A DNA stretch of 64,000 bases from Pseudoscleropodium purum (GCA_963969395.1 OZ017799.1:6698501-6762500), one strand, 5' to 3'; shown: positions 1-12,899, counted from the first letter of the stretch. A program made the numbers and translations. Notes: generated from the sequence alone by a model not told the origin.

Positions 1-1050
1 TCCACGGTCGCCATGTCTAGCAGATCACCACAGTCCTACAAAAATCAAAATAGACCACGAATTCACAGCTAGTATGGCGTGGAGTCTCCATGATCGGATA
101 AGAGAATGTTACGAGGTCAAACCTTAATTTCTTCCTTAGAACGTACAAACAGCAGTGCTAGCATGTTCGTACTTTTTTTCAAATGTCTATTACTCATCCT
201 TTTCATTACAGCATGAAAAAGTTGCCCGCAGCACATTATTGCCAAACTTGGAACTAGGATTATTCATGAAAACGTAAAACAGCAGCTGCACTCTCTTGAC
301 GTCAAGAAATAGAACGACGCTGTTCAGGACATCTGTTATTTAGTGCTGTAGTATAAAAAAGGAATACCCAGAAAGTATAACCCAACACGTGTTAATTCAG
401 ATCTGTGTCTATCATAAATGTCCAGTGCTAAACCTGAGGTCGAAAAACCCTATTACTCGTTTGAGAAATATGATGATATCTACCGCTATAGAACGACGAC
501 GACAGTATCTGTGACGACAAGAGGGCTAATTCGATCACACACGGCCAACGATGGAGAATAAAGAATTCCTGTGCCACTGCAACTAAATTCATGCCCGCTA
601 CAAACAAAGTACGGCTGATGCCCGCTACAATTTCGACCGCACCCAGGTCATGCCCCAATTCTGGCGGAACCCTAAATTTGCAATTTGCTCTGTTCAACAA
701 GAAAGGGCATAGGAGAGAGTCGAGAACCCCATGAATAATGTCTCCAGCCCTGGAAACCCAGAAGACTAACCTCACAACGCAGATTGAGATCTACGTCACG
801 CCTTCAGAGTCACGCAAACCCGCCACCACGCACTTGACCCTCCGCTCGTGCAATACCCACTCAATTCCAATCACTATGGCTTCTCTACAGTCCTCCCACC
901 ATAATAGAGCCCACGCAGAGATTCCAGATTGCAATGAAAGCCGAATTGGTGGATTTTTGACAACTTCAATAGCACCTCAGGCAGGCAGGGCCAAAAGTGC
1001 TTGTGAGTGAGCACCGCCCTTTATTTGACCAGCTCTTCCTCTACGCCGGC
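1..1050. other. Left-edge region without a supported gene
   Basis: Open frames occur on both strands here (an ATG-started frame of 90 codons from 738 on plus, and a frame without a usable ATG at 428-775 on minus), but neither resembles a protein family I know and no splice structure connects them. The stretch could hold the 5' or 3' part of a gene lying left of the window. I see no RNA gene or repeat in it. Confidence 0.3.
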
Positions 1051-2053
1051 TGCTAACTGCAAAGCCCATGAGCCGACTGTCTCTCTCTCCTCGAACTGTG
1101 TGCACAGGCAAGCAGCACCTCAACCCCCACCCACGAGGCCGGACCGGCAAATAAGAACGAAGAACAAGTCAACCATTCCTTGAACGGCAAGCAGATCCTC
1201 CTCGCAACGACCACCCCAAACCCCTTTCGCCTAACCCCACCATCACCCAATTACCATCGCCACCCCAACTTCGCAACTACACATGGCGGTTCCCAATCTC
1301 AATACAATATGCAATAGACTCTATATGCTCAATCTCTCTAAACCTCAAATATCGCTATGTCGATTTCTGTTTCTGTTTACGTTTTGGTTTCTACTACTGC
1401 TACGACTGGGTGGCAGAGTAAGGCTTCTTCAATCTGCAATTTCTGTCTCCTTCCTCGGATCCATGCGGCAATCACACGGACAGGACCTTGCGAGAATTCA
1501 GATGGGGCGCAACAACCGAGGCGGCAATGAGGGCGCGTCGTCGAGCTGACAAGGGAGTTGCAACGATTTGTTGGGATACAACGGAGGTCGTCACGATTGT
1601 TACGGTATGCTTGTTTCCGAGAAGAAGAGAAACAGAAGAGAGAGAGTGTGCCAAGCCCCGCAGCCGCACCCAGGCAGCCAGCCGCCGGAGCCAGAGAGCT
1701 CTTCGTAGTGAGCTTTCTTTCGTCGAAAAGCCCCGCCGGTCGTCGGACGCACGTCGTGAGAGAGGACGGGGAGGCTTTCGTCGTGATGTCTTCGTCCGTC
1801 GACGGCCGGAACCGGACGACCTCGGACTGAGCGGTAGGAAGTGGACCTTTCGGGTTGTCGTCACGTGGAAGGCTGGACCCGCGAGTATAGGGGTGCACGA
1901 TTGACACGTCACCGCCACCTGGCGACGCGGGAGACAAGCGGACGGGGATTTGACAATCTGTCGAGAAATCTGAGTTGGATTGTTGGAAACGAATCTCATT
2001 TTTCATCCATAGATGATTTCTTTATCATCCTTCTAGGGTTTGGAGGCGGAGCT
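1051..2053 (+). promoter_or_regulatory. Presumed promoter and 5' leader region of the U11-48K gene
   Basis: This kilobase lies directly upstream of the U11-48K start. From about 1480 to 1950 it is clearly GC-richer than the flanks and open in several frames on both strands, which fits a GC-rich 5' leader better than coding sequence. No clear TATA box or transcription start could be fixed. The assignment rests on position and base composition only. Confidence 0.3.
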
Positions 2054-2074
2054 ATGGCTTCTTGTCGAAGGTAG
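2054..2074 (+). promoter_or_regulatory. Six-codon upstream ORF before U11-48K
   Basis: An ATG at 2054 opens a frame of six codons (MASCRR) that ends in TAG at 2072-2074, 35 bases before the main ATG at 2110. The main frame itself has no ATG between 2062 and 2110. A short upstream ORF this close to the start would be expected to lower or tune translation of the main frame; this is inference, as no transcript is available. Confidence 0.45.
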
Positions 2075-2109
2075 ACGACGACGGCGAGTTTCTGCTGAGA
2101 GTTGTGAAG

Positions 2110-5100
2110 ATGGCGAATTGGCCGCAGTTTGCAGGATGGCGTGCTCCGCCTCCTGCACAGCCACAGCAACCTAGTTCTCCTCTTCCTTATGCAAGAAATG
2201 CGTCGGATTTTGGGCCCGTGTCGCCGTTTCTGCAGCATGCACCTCGTATGAATCCGCCTAGTTTTCATCAATTTCCTCCGCGGGGATCTGCTCCTCCGCC
2301 TGGTCCTCATGGCCAAGCTGTGTATCCTCCTAGTGGAACTATTCCTGTTTATAATTCTCAGGGATGGATTCCTAACCCTAGGGGTTATCCGGGGACCATG
2401 CCAATCTCCAGGACATCGTCGCCAAATGTGTACCATGCGCAGTCGCAGAATTTTTCACTAGGGAATCATGTTTCTGTGGCACCTCCTAGTCAGATTCATG
2501 GTCTGGATCAGCCATCCGGACGAGGATTGCACGACAGCTGGAGAGCGTCTATTGTTGGCCACAGTGTTGCGCCAATGTCGAGTGATGTACGTCCTAATTT
2601 TGCAACCAAGCCTCTTTTTCTGAATTGGATAAATGAAAGCGTCAAAGTTTCTTCGTCTCAAGGAGACTCCTGTGATCCTGTCTCGAGTTTAAAGAGTTCA
2701 GATCTCTACAAGCTTGTCGGTATGGTGGAAGATACAATTGGCAAGATTTTTGCTCTGACCGATTTGAAGGCTTTCAGGACAGAGTGGGGGATGTGCCCTG
2801 TCAATCCCAGCCACGTTGTTCCAGTGGAGGCACTTCTGCGTCATACACTTCAATGCAACCAAAGCACAGTCGAGGCCGGATCCCTTCTTCATTCTTTACA
2901 GTATCCACACACCGTAGATGTGGATCCAACTGACCCGGTTTCACATGATGAAAGGATAAGTGATTATGCAGAGTCTAGCAGCAACCATGCCACCCTCTCA
3001 TTCGAGGATACGGCACTGTTAAGTGTTAATTTTACTCCGATTAGAAAATTCGATTTTGAAACCCTAAAGCAGGAATCAGGTTATGTGGAGACTGAGAACC
3101 TATCAGAGGTTCCACGAGTGGAGGTAAAGGCGGGGATAGCTAATAATTGGAGTGAGGTTCCGGAGTGCAAGACATTGACACTATCCACGAGCAGACAGGA
3201 GTTTGATCCTCGGGGATCCTTATTCTTTTACAGAGAAGCTCCAGGTGTTGTTTTAACATCCTCAGGTCATTGGTCATCGCAGGATTTCGGTGATCCGATT
3301 TCCTCTATGCCACCTTCTTTGCGAGTAGAGATGGAAAAGTGTCCATCTGTGATCTTGAAGAGTGAAAAGATGAAAAATCGTCGTAGTGTATCGTCAACTA
3401 GAGCAATAGGACATATGGGGGTAAGACATCATGATCCCGAAGAGCCTCATGGTGGCGAGAAAGAATCAATCTCTGTCAGGCTTTTACCATCAATGCTATG
3501 GAGTTTAGGGAAGGACTTGAATTCCTGGAAACACATGCCTTCGCCATGCTCACGAACAGTGCTTGAGGCTGCCACCTGCCTGGGAAGAGTGAAGAAAGCT
3601 TTGATCGTGGAATGGTTGCTCGTACACTCACCTGTGTATGGAGTTGCCTTAGATGTGGCAATGGCTACTCACGTTTCTTGTCTTGTGCAGCTCTACCTAA
3701 AAGCATTGAGAACGCAATCATCGATGCTCTTGGATCTTGGGGATGCAAACACGAGGGACACATCAGTTACAAGTGACACTATGGTTGTTGAATGTCCTAC
3801 ATATGCAGAGGCCAGTACTTGGTTAGCATCGTGGTTGGCTCATATCTATGGACCCATCAACAGTAAAGCAGTAGTTCTTGAATTATTGAAGCATTGCCTC
3901 AATGCTTGTGGGCGGTTCCTTTCTATTATTCCTTTAGACTTTCACCATCAGCAGGCTAGCTTGGGGAAGATGGAGGATGTCAAAACTGCTTCAGATAAAG
4001 AATTCAAGGTTTTTATTGAGCATTGTCAAATGCTTTCAAAAGAGGCTGATAACGCATGTGTATGTGTGTCAAACCTGGAGGAGGTTCTGGGAGTGAAGCA
4101 TGTCGGTGCTGCGATGGATGCTATCTATGAACGAGCCAATTTTGAGAGATACGTCAAATCCGGGCTGAGCATCAATAATGCCACAAAAACCCAACGGTAA
4201 GAATCATACATGTAATCCTAAACCTATTCTTCGTCCAAGCTTTGCTTCAGATAGGTCTCTTGCTTATCAGCTGTAATAGAGCAGATCTCAAAATTGGAAT
4301 CGTTGAAAGTGTCAAAATAGTGCTACTTATTAAAGTGGTCGAAGACTTGTATTTTACCCTTTAAGATTCAAGCAACCATATATGGGTTGCTTTTACTAAG
4401 AAATGCCGCATCATGAACCATGACGGGTTAATCTCCTCAGATGTTTTGGATGGTGGCAGGATTGCAGATTACGACATGAAGGTGACTTTTGCAAACAATG
4501 AGAGAGCCAAACGTCCGAATTATCGAGCTGTTTGTGAGCACGACGGCCTTACTTGGCAACGATCTCAACAGGAGGTTTGGTGGCTTTAATTGTCCTTTAA
4601 CCCTTCTGCTGGTTATTTTTATCAATTTATTTATTGGAATTACAGTGTCTTCATGCTGATCAGTGTAATCATTCTTTTTCACTTTACCCAAGGAGAAAAG
4701 AAATAAGACAAAAGTCGAGTTACTGGCTGAGGAGCGGGACTATAAGCGACGGCGAATGTCATACCGGGGAAAGAAACTGAAGCGAACCCCGCTGCAGGTA
4801 TATAAGCTTTGACGGGCTTGCTTTTTGCCTAGAGTCTTTCAGTCACTCAATAGTTGTCTGTGTTATCTTTTCATACCTAAGAAAGTCATTTGATATTCTA
4901 GATATGTCTTGCAACAAAAATCTGACGATAAGTTTCTTGAAGTGCGTTGTTAAGGTTTCTATGTGCATGAATAATTTTCTTATACTTCAATGAATCATGC
5001 AATGGTTGGTTTATTTCGACTATTTTGTTTACACTTATAACATTTGCTTTGAGCTTTACAGGTGTTGCACGATATCATCGAAAATCATATGACAGAGATC

Positions 5101-6037
5101 ACCGAAGTGGGAGGCATTGGCTGTTTTTCTAAACAGCCATTGCACGTGCCCTTTATATCACACACTGATTTTGCAAGTCAACAGCTGTTGCAAGGGAGCA
5201 TTCCAACAAATCCGGATTTTCTGCATCATTCTGGAAGTGTTCATCATTCGAGAACGACCAGCAGAGATACGGCTTTTAATGTGTCGCGGCTTCATGACGA
5301 ACACAGAGAGACTTTAAGTGATTTTAGGAATGAGTCCAGGTTAGTATCTCCTTGCAGGCCTTCAACTGAAGCTTTCTCGGATTTATGAATAGTTGATTTG
5401 ATACAAGTCTAAGAGGATGCATGCTAGTCAACAGCTGTTGCAAATACTGAAATGGAGTGCTTTTTATTGTGGTACTTGAGTGCATTAATTTGGTGAGTAC
5501 TATTATTCTTGTGATAATTGACCAACGAACCTTGCGTCATTACTTCTGAACAGTGAGATGGATTTCTTCTTGGAACGTCTTTGTGTTTCCCTGACGTGTA
5601 CTGTGGCTTTGCTTTCATGGTCAGGTCCAGGAGAAAAAACAGATTTGATGATGAACGTCATCATAATTCTAGGAGGTAGTATTCTGCTTTAGAGGATTAT
5701 GGGTTCAAATTAAGTGGATTTTTGAGATGGGAGTATTATGGGACAATTCTTGCGACAGCTAGACGGTGGGGACCGCATATGAAGCTTAAAAATTCGCTGA
5801 GTCGTTGCCCAGTTTATCACATCAGGTGCACATATATTTTCTTACAGTGAATTGACCTCATGTTTGTAGTTTCAACTTTCGAGAGAGCACTGTTAGAATT
5901 ATGTGCAAGGTGATTGAAAGACATTTAAAATGTAGGACTCAAAGACTTCAGGTTTTAATTCCAGGGTCTGCAAGAGATACCAGCTTCAAGAGGAGCAAGA
6001 ATATCAACGATGCATTTTTGTGTCAAGTTTCAAGTGA
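2110..6037 (+). CDS. U11/U12 snRNP 48 kDa protein (U11-48K), minor spliceosome
   Basis: U11-48K is a subunit of the U11/U12 di-snRNP and helps recognise the 5' splice site of U12-type introns in the nucleus. Proposed exons: 2110-4196, 4460-4574, 4693-4797, 5062-5339, 5625-5675, 5965-6037; the frame is open throughout and gives about 902 residues. A Pro-rich N terminus (first ~110 residues) is followed by a CHHC zinc finger, C-x5-H-x9-H-x3-C, with Cys229, His235, His245 and Cys249. Exons 3 and 4 encode a basic stretch with EERDYKRRR and a following DIIENHMTEI segment that I recall as conserved in this family. The tail is Arg/Ser-rich. I chose ATG 2110 (MANWPQF) because the longer open frame from 2062 begins at TTG. 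Exon 2 could use a nearby acceptor, but only 4460 keeps the phase. The last exon is the least certain. None of the introns shows a U12-type donor. Confidence 0.8.
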
Positions 6038-7147
6038 ACTAAAAATAGCGCCCGTCATTGGCAACGAAGCATCTGGTACATGAGCCTGCCGACATGGGGA
6101 AGCACTCCACATTCGTATCCTTGTCTGTATCCTCGATATGAACTGTGCTACAAGAAAGTAACAATGAGTGAAATAGAACTTACATAGCCATTCTCATTTC
6201 GTGTAGATCTTTTACTTCTAAGACACTTGCACATTTCAAGTTCTGTTGCATGTTAATTGCTTGGACATGTATTATTGATATTCTGCTCTTGAACGTATTT
6301 GGTTGCGTCTGAATGCGACTTCTTCGCGTTGGATTTTCTTAGACTGCTTGGTGAGCACAAATTGGAAGCAGTTTTATTGAGGCTTAAAGCTATGATGCAA
6401 TCTTGCATTCGATGACCTATTTATCTTTCAACAAGGAGCCACAATTCAGCTTGTAGGAGTTGGGGGGCAAATCATTCTCAGATAGACGTGTAGGTGCCAT
6501 GTTGCTGGTGTTTTGATTGATATTTAGGTTCTACCGGGATATGACTGACTTTTAATGGTAGAATTGTGTCATGTTTTGATCCTTGGAGGACAACAGAGCA
6601 ACTGACAGTCTTTTAGTAACAATCGTGCCAAGCATTGCTTCCAATTAGCACCAGATAGTTCCCCATATGAGTTGCTTGTTGAGGTAGAGGATACTAATCT
6701 GAGACCTGATTCCTTCTGTTGTGGTGGCTCTGTTTCCAATAGTAACTGTAGTATACTTGGTTGAACTTATTAGCAAGGGGTGAGCATGACTTGGCTAAAT
6801 GTCTATGTGCACTGCTCTTGGAATGCAAATGGGTTTGTCCTTTATTGTGGTTTACATTTTTGTACTTTGAGATTACATAAGAATCCATGCAGTAATATAA
6901 TTGGATTTCAATCGTACATAAAAATTTCGTTTAACCCATAACGACGCCTGTGGACATTTTGTCTCTTTTGTATCCGATGAATGACAGATCCTTCTGTTTA
7001 GGAAATGCAAGTATTCATCTTTAGAATTTTATTGTGAAAACAGGAGGTCTTCTACAATGGTTTGACTTGGAATGAGTGCTTTTGCATATTTTTAAGCCAA
7101 TGATTCTTATGGTATCTGAAGGGATGATTTTCATGGGCATAAGTCCA
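6038..7147. other. 3' flank of U11-48K, no gene seen
   Basis: This 1.1-kb stretch probably starts with the 3' untranslated region and polyadenylation area of U11-48K, then grades into AT-rich intergenic DNA. I see no coding frame of note, no RNA gene and no strong repeat. Confidence 0.4.
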
Positions 7148-8132
7148 TCCTTAAACCCCTCACTGCTCAAGGCCATTTTGGGTTCCAAAACATTAGTGCT
7201 TTTGAAGTGATGTAGATGTAAATTTCACTGAGTTATAAAGATCTTAACCATACAATCTTGTAGCGAACATGTTGTAGATGATGTAAATCAAATTTGGAGT
7301 CATTTGACCGTATAGATTGAAAGATTATAATGTTTTAGTATTGAAAAATGATGCTGAAATTTCCATAGTATTACACTTGGAGGTGAAATTTGATTTCTAA
7401 ACTTACTCAAATGAAAAAATTTAAAATTATAAAGTTATTCAAAACCAACATACAAACACATTTGTGCAAAAAAAAATATTAATAAATTGACTTAGTGTGT
7501 TTGCAAAATGGCTTGCAAATGTCAAAAAATAGGCAAGAAAAGTTGCAAAAAACACATCTAAGGCTGAACCTCCTATTAAAATGCTTCTCAGTCCCTCATA
7601 ACTTCTTGTATTGATACAAAACTTTATTCATACAAACTAGACTAATATGTGCAACTTTTCCAAAAAAATTTATTGGAAACAGACATTGTATGGAGAAGAA
7701 ACAAGCCACCGAAGTTCACTGTAATCCAAAAATGTTAGGATTTTGAACTTCGAATTGCTTCCAAACATTCAAATCAACTTGGATTTACATGAAAATTTTA
7801 CCACAATAACTAGACTTCAAGGGGAACATAACCTAACAAATTTTGTTGAAAAAAAACATTGGATGAAGGAGATACAAACCCCCAAAGTTTCAGCCATCAA
7901 ATGCATTTTGGTGGACTCAAATTGAACCTATGAACTTTGACTAAAGTTCAAGAAATCAATACAGCTTGTATTGATCTGAAAATTTTACCATATGAACTAG
8001 AAGAGAGAGCGCAAATTTTCCAATAAGTTTTATTGAATTTGGACGCTGGATGCAAAAGTTACAACACTTTGAATTTAACTTGAAACTTGCTCAGGATACT
8101 TTTCGTCCCCTTGGGCGGTGAGGGGTTAAGGA
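7148..8132. repeat. AT-rich element with TTAACCCCT-type inverted ends (copy 1)
   Basis: The left end reads TCCTTAAACCCCTCACTGC and the right end, on the other strand, reads TCCTTAACCCCTCACCGC: about 25 bases of near-perfect terminal inverted repeat bracketing ~985 bases. The interior is AT-rich with no coding capacity. An internal 20-base segment (attataatctttcaatc type) recurs in the copy at 30.7-31.4 kb. It looks like a non-autonomous DNA transposon; no target duplication could be fixed, so the superfamily is unknown. Confidence 0.5.
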
Positions 8133-8314
8133 TTAACCACAATTCTTCACCCCCATAGATATAAATTTGTTAACATGAAAGGTCATATTTGGAAGATTCA
8201 AGAATAATTTTGAATGAATGAGATGGAAGTGAATAGGATTGTTTCTTTTGATGATTTATCATCAATTTGCATAAAAATAACGGGTTGTATATCAAGCCCT
8301 TGGAATAAAATAGT

Positions 8315-9536
8315 ACTTAAAGGGCAAAAAAACACCAGAGAACTCCAAAGTAACCTCTAAAGTTCCATAACTATGATGTCACCAAAAACACTCAAAAACT
8401 ACCATTTCAAAAAAACTTTTTCTTGACACATGTAATCATAGGATCTTGTAGTATATTGACTTCAGAAATTTCTTTCATGTCGATTGTAAGATATAAGCAT
8501 TCAAATTTGCTAAAATCATTTTTTTGGCCCTACAAAAAATAGGGCAGCTACACTTCACAAGCTCATTTTTCTATAAAAAAGTGTCCAAAATGGTGGTACT
8601 TCTATGGATTATTTTTTCTAGACAAATTGGTCACATGCTTGAAAAGTCTTAGATCATTTGAAATTGTACAATATATAGGAAAAAGATAATAAGCAGATAA
8701 TAATAGAAGAAAATGATTCAAAATACAAAATTGTTAAGAATTTAATTATGGAAGTGAAAAATTCCAATCTGAACAATTGCAATGTTGTAATAAACAATCT
8801 ACATCCTATGATTTTCTTTTTTCCAAAAATACTGAAAATTGAGTAAGATAAAGGACTTCAAAGTTTATTTTAGAGTAGAGAATCCATAGTTGCCTACAAA
8901 CAAAAAGTCCTCATAACTTTTGACTCATTGATCACATTAAAATGATTCAAAGCTTTTGACAAACACAAATTGGAATGATTCAAAGCTTTCCATGTACATA
9001 TAACTCTAAATAAATAATTTCAAATTTTTGTTTCTAAGAAAATTGATCAGCAAGGTTGACGAATCTCAACGTCTGCCTCCAAATAGCGTCCGTTTTCCGG
9101 ACGTCCGGACATCCGGACGCAGCGTCCCTCCCACCGTCGGAAGGCAGACGGGTGGGGCGGACACCCAGATCGTGCGGACCACATCAATCCGCGTGTCGAT
9201 CGGACGGTCGTAACCGGGCGGACGGACGGGCGGACGGACGGACGAGGTGGACAGGCGGACACGAATGTCAGCGGACGCTGCGGACACAGCGTCCACATCC
9301 AAACGTCCCGGACGTCCGGACGTCGTGTCAACCCTGTTGATCATTTACAAAAAAAAATATATTAGGCCAAAATGTTTTATTCATATTTTCAAATGTCATG
9401 AAACTTAGTGCATATGAAAGATATTCCTTGTCTCCACCTTATATTAGAATTTGGCTTAAAAATATGGAAATCCCTACTCACACATACCTACCCAAAATTG
9501 TTATGTAGCCAAAAAATACAAACTAGTCCTTTAAGG
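8315..9536. repeat. Probable related AT-rich element interrupted by a MITE
   Basis: Ends with CTTAAAGGG near 8315 and CCTTTAAGGG near 9527-9536, and the interior near 8430-8480 resembles the interior of the 26.4-27.3 kb element (shared 'ataggatc.tgta' and following bases). The GC-rich MITE at 9051-9336 is inserted in it. Limits are approximate and the element type is not known. Confidence 0.3.
9051..9336 (+). mobile_element. hAT-like MITE, GGACG-rich (copy 1)
   Basis: A 286-bp GC-rich island in AT-rich DNA. Its ends are CAAGGTTGACGA and, on the opposite strand, CAGGGTTGACAC. It is flanked by TTGATCAG and TTGATCAT, a near-perfect 8-bp target duplication of the kind hAT transposases make. The interior is packed with GGACG/CGTCC motifs in both orientations. 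It has no coding capacity; frames that run through it on both strands are by-products of the repeats. About the first 70 bases match the reverse complement of the right end of the copy at 15193-15488. Confidence 0.75.
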
Positions 9537-10582
9537 GTTTACAAAAACCTTGGATGGAACTGCTAGATTGTGGATGAAAATAGAATTATGAATATGTGAT
9601 ATGTACTAATGTGATATTTTCTATCCCATATTTAGATGAATGTTGAAATTTGGAGCACCACTATAACATTTTGTATCACCACTTTGGCATTTCATTAAAA
9701 ATGAAAAAAAATCCTTGCAAGTGGAAAGAAACATTAGTTCAAGGAAAAATTTAAACATTTAGAATATACTCATTAAAGCCTATTGTTCTATTGTTGGAAT
9801 TGATATCTTTTTTATTAGTTATATGTTTTATTTTGATGATAATTCTAATAATTTGAATATTTCACCTCAAAATTTGAAAAAATTATTAGCTGTAGAAAAA
9901 AAAAGAGTACATGAGAAATAATATTTATCAATAAATTATATAGAGGCTAAAATTAGCTTGATATGGATAGTTTGATTTCAAGGTCATAGCTAACAATGTT
10001 TTAGATAACAAATGCCAAAAAAATTACTAAAAGATTTATACATTATTTTTCACAATTACTTCATTTACTTGTACTTTAAGAAGTTTCAAACCACATTGAT
10101 TTGTATTTATAGTGTGTGACACTAATTCACCAAAATTTCACTATTTTGAATTGGTGTTGAATGACATATAAGATTTATCAATAAATTATACAAAGGCTAA
10201 AAGATTAGTCAAAACTTATCAAACTTATTAACCAATTCAAATCTCAAGAAAATTTGAATTCATTGATCTCAAAGATGGCACAAAGATACACCTTCAACAC
10301 ACATTATTTTGACCATGAAGAAGAAACTATATGCATTTCTATACTTCTTTTAGCACTTTTTACTACCTAAAGTTATAAATTTTTAATATATTTTCAAAAC
10401 CCACAAGCAAATGGCTAGTTTGACATGATTTGATGAAATACTTGATCAAAGTAGAAAGCAACAATTTGATACAAACATAAAATAGTTTTTTTGAGATTTA
10501 TAAGTTCAATTAATATAAAATTTGCTAGTTACTTTGTCCATGTGTACCTTACACATCATTGTAAGTCATTTGAAGTTGATGT

Positions 10583-10800
10583 CACTATAAAAAATTTGCA
10601 TTTTAGGTGATGAGCCTAATTTTTTTAAATGGATTTTAGGTGACTTCTAATGCAACAAATCCATGTTTTTATGTCAATAAAATGTTCAATATAACATTGA
10701 TGTTGACATAAAAATATAAGTTTGTTGTATTAGACATTACCTAAAATCCATTTTAAAAAATGAGGGCTTCATACCTAAAACATGGGTTGTTTATAGAGTG
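10583..10800. repeat. Foldback element with CACTATAA-type ends (copy 1)
   Basis: Two arms of about 100 bases are imperfect inverted copies of each other: both contain a TTTTAGGT segment, an AAATGGATTTTAGGT segment and a 'tttttatgtcaa' segment. The ends read CACTATAAAAAA and, reversed, CACTCTATAAAC. The CACTA start recalls the En/Spm (CACTA) superfamily, but no 3-bp target duplication is evident. A related foldback lies at 40161-40334. Transcripts would form a long hairpin. Confidence 0.5.
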
Positions 10801-12241
10801 TAGATTTCTTTTCAAGTAATGGTTTGATTGGAACGAATTGAGGAGGGTCTAGATTTTATAAAACATGTATTGGGTGCTTAGAGGTTAAGTAAGATGCAAT
10901 GACATGGATGATCCAAACAATTATGGTTAGCAGGTAGACATATATACGACAGTGATGCTAATGGCTTTGAAGAATCTTTCTTTTGTGCAACATAGACACA
11001 TTATGGTAAGCCAATATTCACGGAAGAGGCCATAGACCCCAAAGACATTGTTTGCTAGAAGGTTGTCTCTTTGTAGGAAACAATGGCAATGACTCTTGAT
11101 AAGACAACATGGTGCATTATTCTTAAGGTGTTTTAGGCAATTTTGTTGAAAAGGTTATTCTTGGAAGGTTATAATGGCAAGGATTGTAGTCAAAATTTGA
11201 TAAGTTTACAATTCTAACACAATATAAAATTTCATTGCAAATTATGTGCTTTACAAAAATATTGCAAATTTTCAATATTCCATTTAAATGATGGATTCTA
11301 TTTGAATCCAAAATTTTGGAATTTTGATAGAAACCTCCAGAATAGAACAAATCTATACAAGAATTTTCCAAACCTTTGAATGTGGAATTCAACTTAGATT
11401 GTTGCCTCCAAATGTGTATGCAATATTTCTAATTCAAAAAAATGCTCTAAAAAATCTTTGAATTTTAAACATAGCTCAAGATATGAAAAGCAAACAACAA
11501 AGAATTAAAGGGATTTAGGCAATATTAATGTTTTTATAAGGTATCTCATCTAAAATAGACACATTCAACATTGCTAAAGACAATGTGGGAAAAATGTCAT
11601 GTCCAAATGTTTGCAAATAAAAACAAAAGTGAATGCAATTAGTTTGAGAATTTCCCAAACAAATAGTTTTGAAATTCTTAAAGTCAATATAAATATGCTA
11701 CAAATTTCCAAAGTTAAGGTCATAGAAAATTTGATTATTGACACTAAACTACCTTTAATTAGAATCATCCTTGAAATACAAAATGTTGCACCTTTCCTTA
11801 GAGAACTCTTCAACTCCCATATTCAACTCTTATTGGATAATTTGGAAAGTATATTTTAAGTTTGAGACAACAATTTATTTTAGAATTGTGTCATTAGATC
11901 ATCTTTGAAGACTTTCTAAAAATGTCCTCAAATATGAAGAGTTGCTAAAGGGTCACTCCTACTTTATCAAAGTCCCAAAAGCCACTTTACAAATTTGTTC
12001 TGCTTTTGGCTATTCTAATAAACTAAACAACTAAATGTGGTTAGAATTTAGAAGTTTGCCCTCATGCCATTGCAATTTTTTTTTAATTTCCACATAAAGA
12101 CAAGTGTGGTAACCTCTAAGAATAATTTAAGTTATATTTTTTCAATTAAGTATGAATTTGTTATGAATTTTTGAAGTGCATTGCCTAAAAAGAATCTCTA
12201 TTCAACTCCAAAACCAACAAAAATTGTATCAATAATACTCA
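10801..12241. other. AT-rich intergenic DNA left of the retrotransposon
   Basis: Short open frames on both strands at about 11.1-11.9 kb have the Phe/Ile/Asn/Lys-rich composition expected of random AT-rich sequence and match nothing I know. No gene, RNA or clear repeat is supported. The last five bases (12237-12241, ACTCA) are the left target duplication of the retrotransposon. Confidence 0.4.
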
Positions 12242-12602
12242 TGTTACGATTACATCATAATAGCGGGACGTACATACGGTGGTTACATGGCTTGGTCAGT
12301 TCTAGACTAAGGGCAATTATCTGTTAGAATTCTTAGCGGCTTTAAGTAGCAAACAGAGAAGCTCAGTCTTCACGCAAACCTTCTGTAAACTTCACGATAA
12401 TGATAAGTCAGACCGATTGAACCATTGTCGAATTGCTTGTATCGATTGCATCGTTTGATTGATAATTAGGAAAGGAGATCTGGAGGGATTTCAGAAGTGA
12501 CCATTGTTCTCTAGATCCCCTGCAAGTCGGTGTCTGATCTTCTGCGAGTCCATTTTGAACAGGGCGTTGACATGATCCCAATTGTTGCAAGGATCTCTAA
12601 CA
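12242..12602 (+). repeat. 5' LTR
   Basis: Begins TGTTACGATT and ends CTCTAACA. It matches 17960-18325 along its whole length, with about 30 scattered differences. It should carry the element's promoter; I could not place a TATA box with confidence. Confidence 0.92.
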
Positions 12603-12683
12603 TTAGGTTTGTGTCATCCAATTGTCCACGCCTTGTGGAGAACGATATCAGTAAAAAAGAGTGGGAGCGTTAACAAGATTCTC

Positions 12684-12694
12684 TGGTATCAGCA
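12684..12694 (+). other. Possible displaced primer-binding site
   Basis: TGGTATCAG here matches the first nine bases of the primer-binding site complementary to initiator-Met tRNA used by many plant Ty3/gypsy elements. It lies 82 bases after the 5' LTR, whereas the site normally abuts the LTR. It may be a real but displaced site after an insertion, or a chance match. Confidence 0.3.
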
Positions 12695-12899
12695 TTTTTG
12701 GAAAATTTCAATAACCGTTTTTAAGGAATAAAGAAGACCGGAGGGCGATTATGGACCGCAGCTGCCAGAGGAGATTGGATCAGGATGGGCAGAGTTTATA
12801 CAATAGCAGGTACAAGTTGTGTTCCAAGTTGCAGTGCCGCACTTGATTCAGTAACTCTCGGAGAGGACAATCGTGGTACCTCCGTTGATTTCGCCATCA

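Noticed and set aside
428..775. 115-codon minus-strand frame near the left edge
   Set aside because: It begins at TTG, not ATG, resembles nothing known, and no flanking exons could be linked to it.
1377..2006. Overlapping long frames on both strands upstream of U11-48K
   Set aside because: All strands and frames are open because of GC-rich composition; no domain is visible and the region fits a 5' leader.
2062..2109. Longer N terminus for U11-48K from 2062
   Set aside because: Position 2062 is TTG; the first ATG in this frame is 2110, and an out-of-frame uORF covers 2054-2074.
9028..9344. Four overlapping 60-94 codon frames on both strands
   Set aside because: They run through the GGACG-rich MITE; repeat composition keeps them open, and the insert has clear ends and a target duplication.
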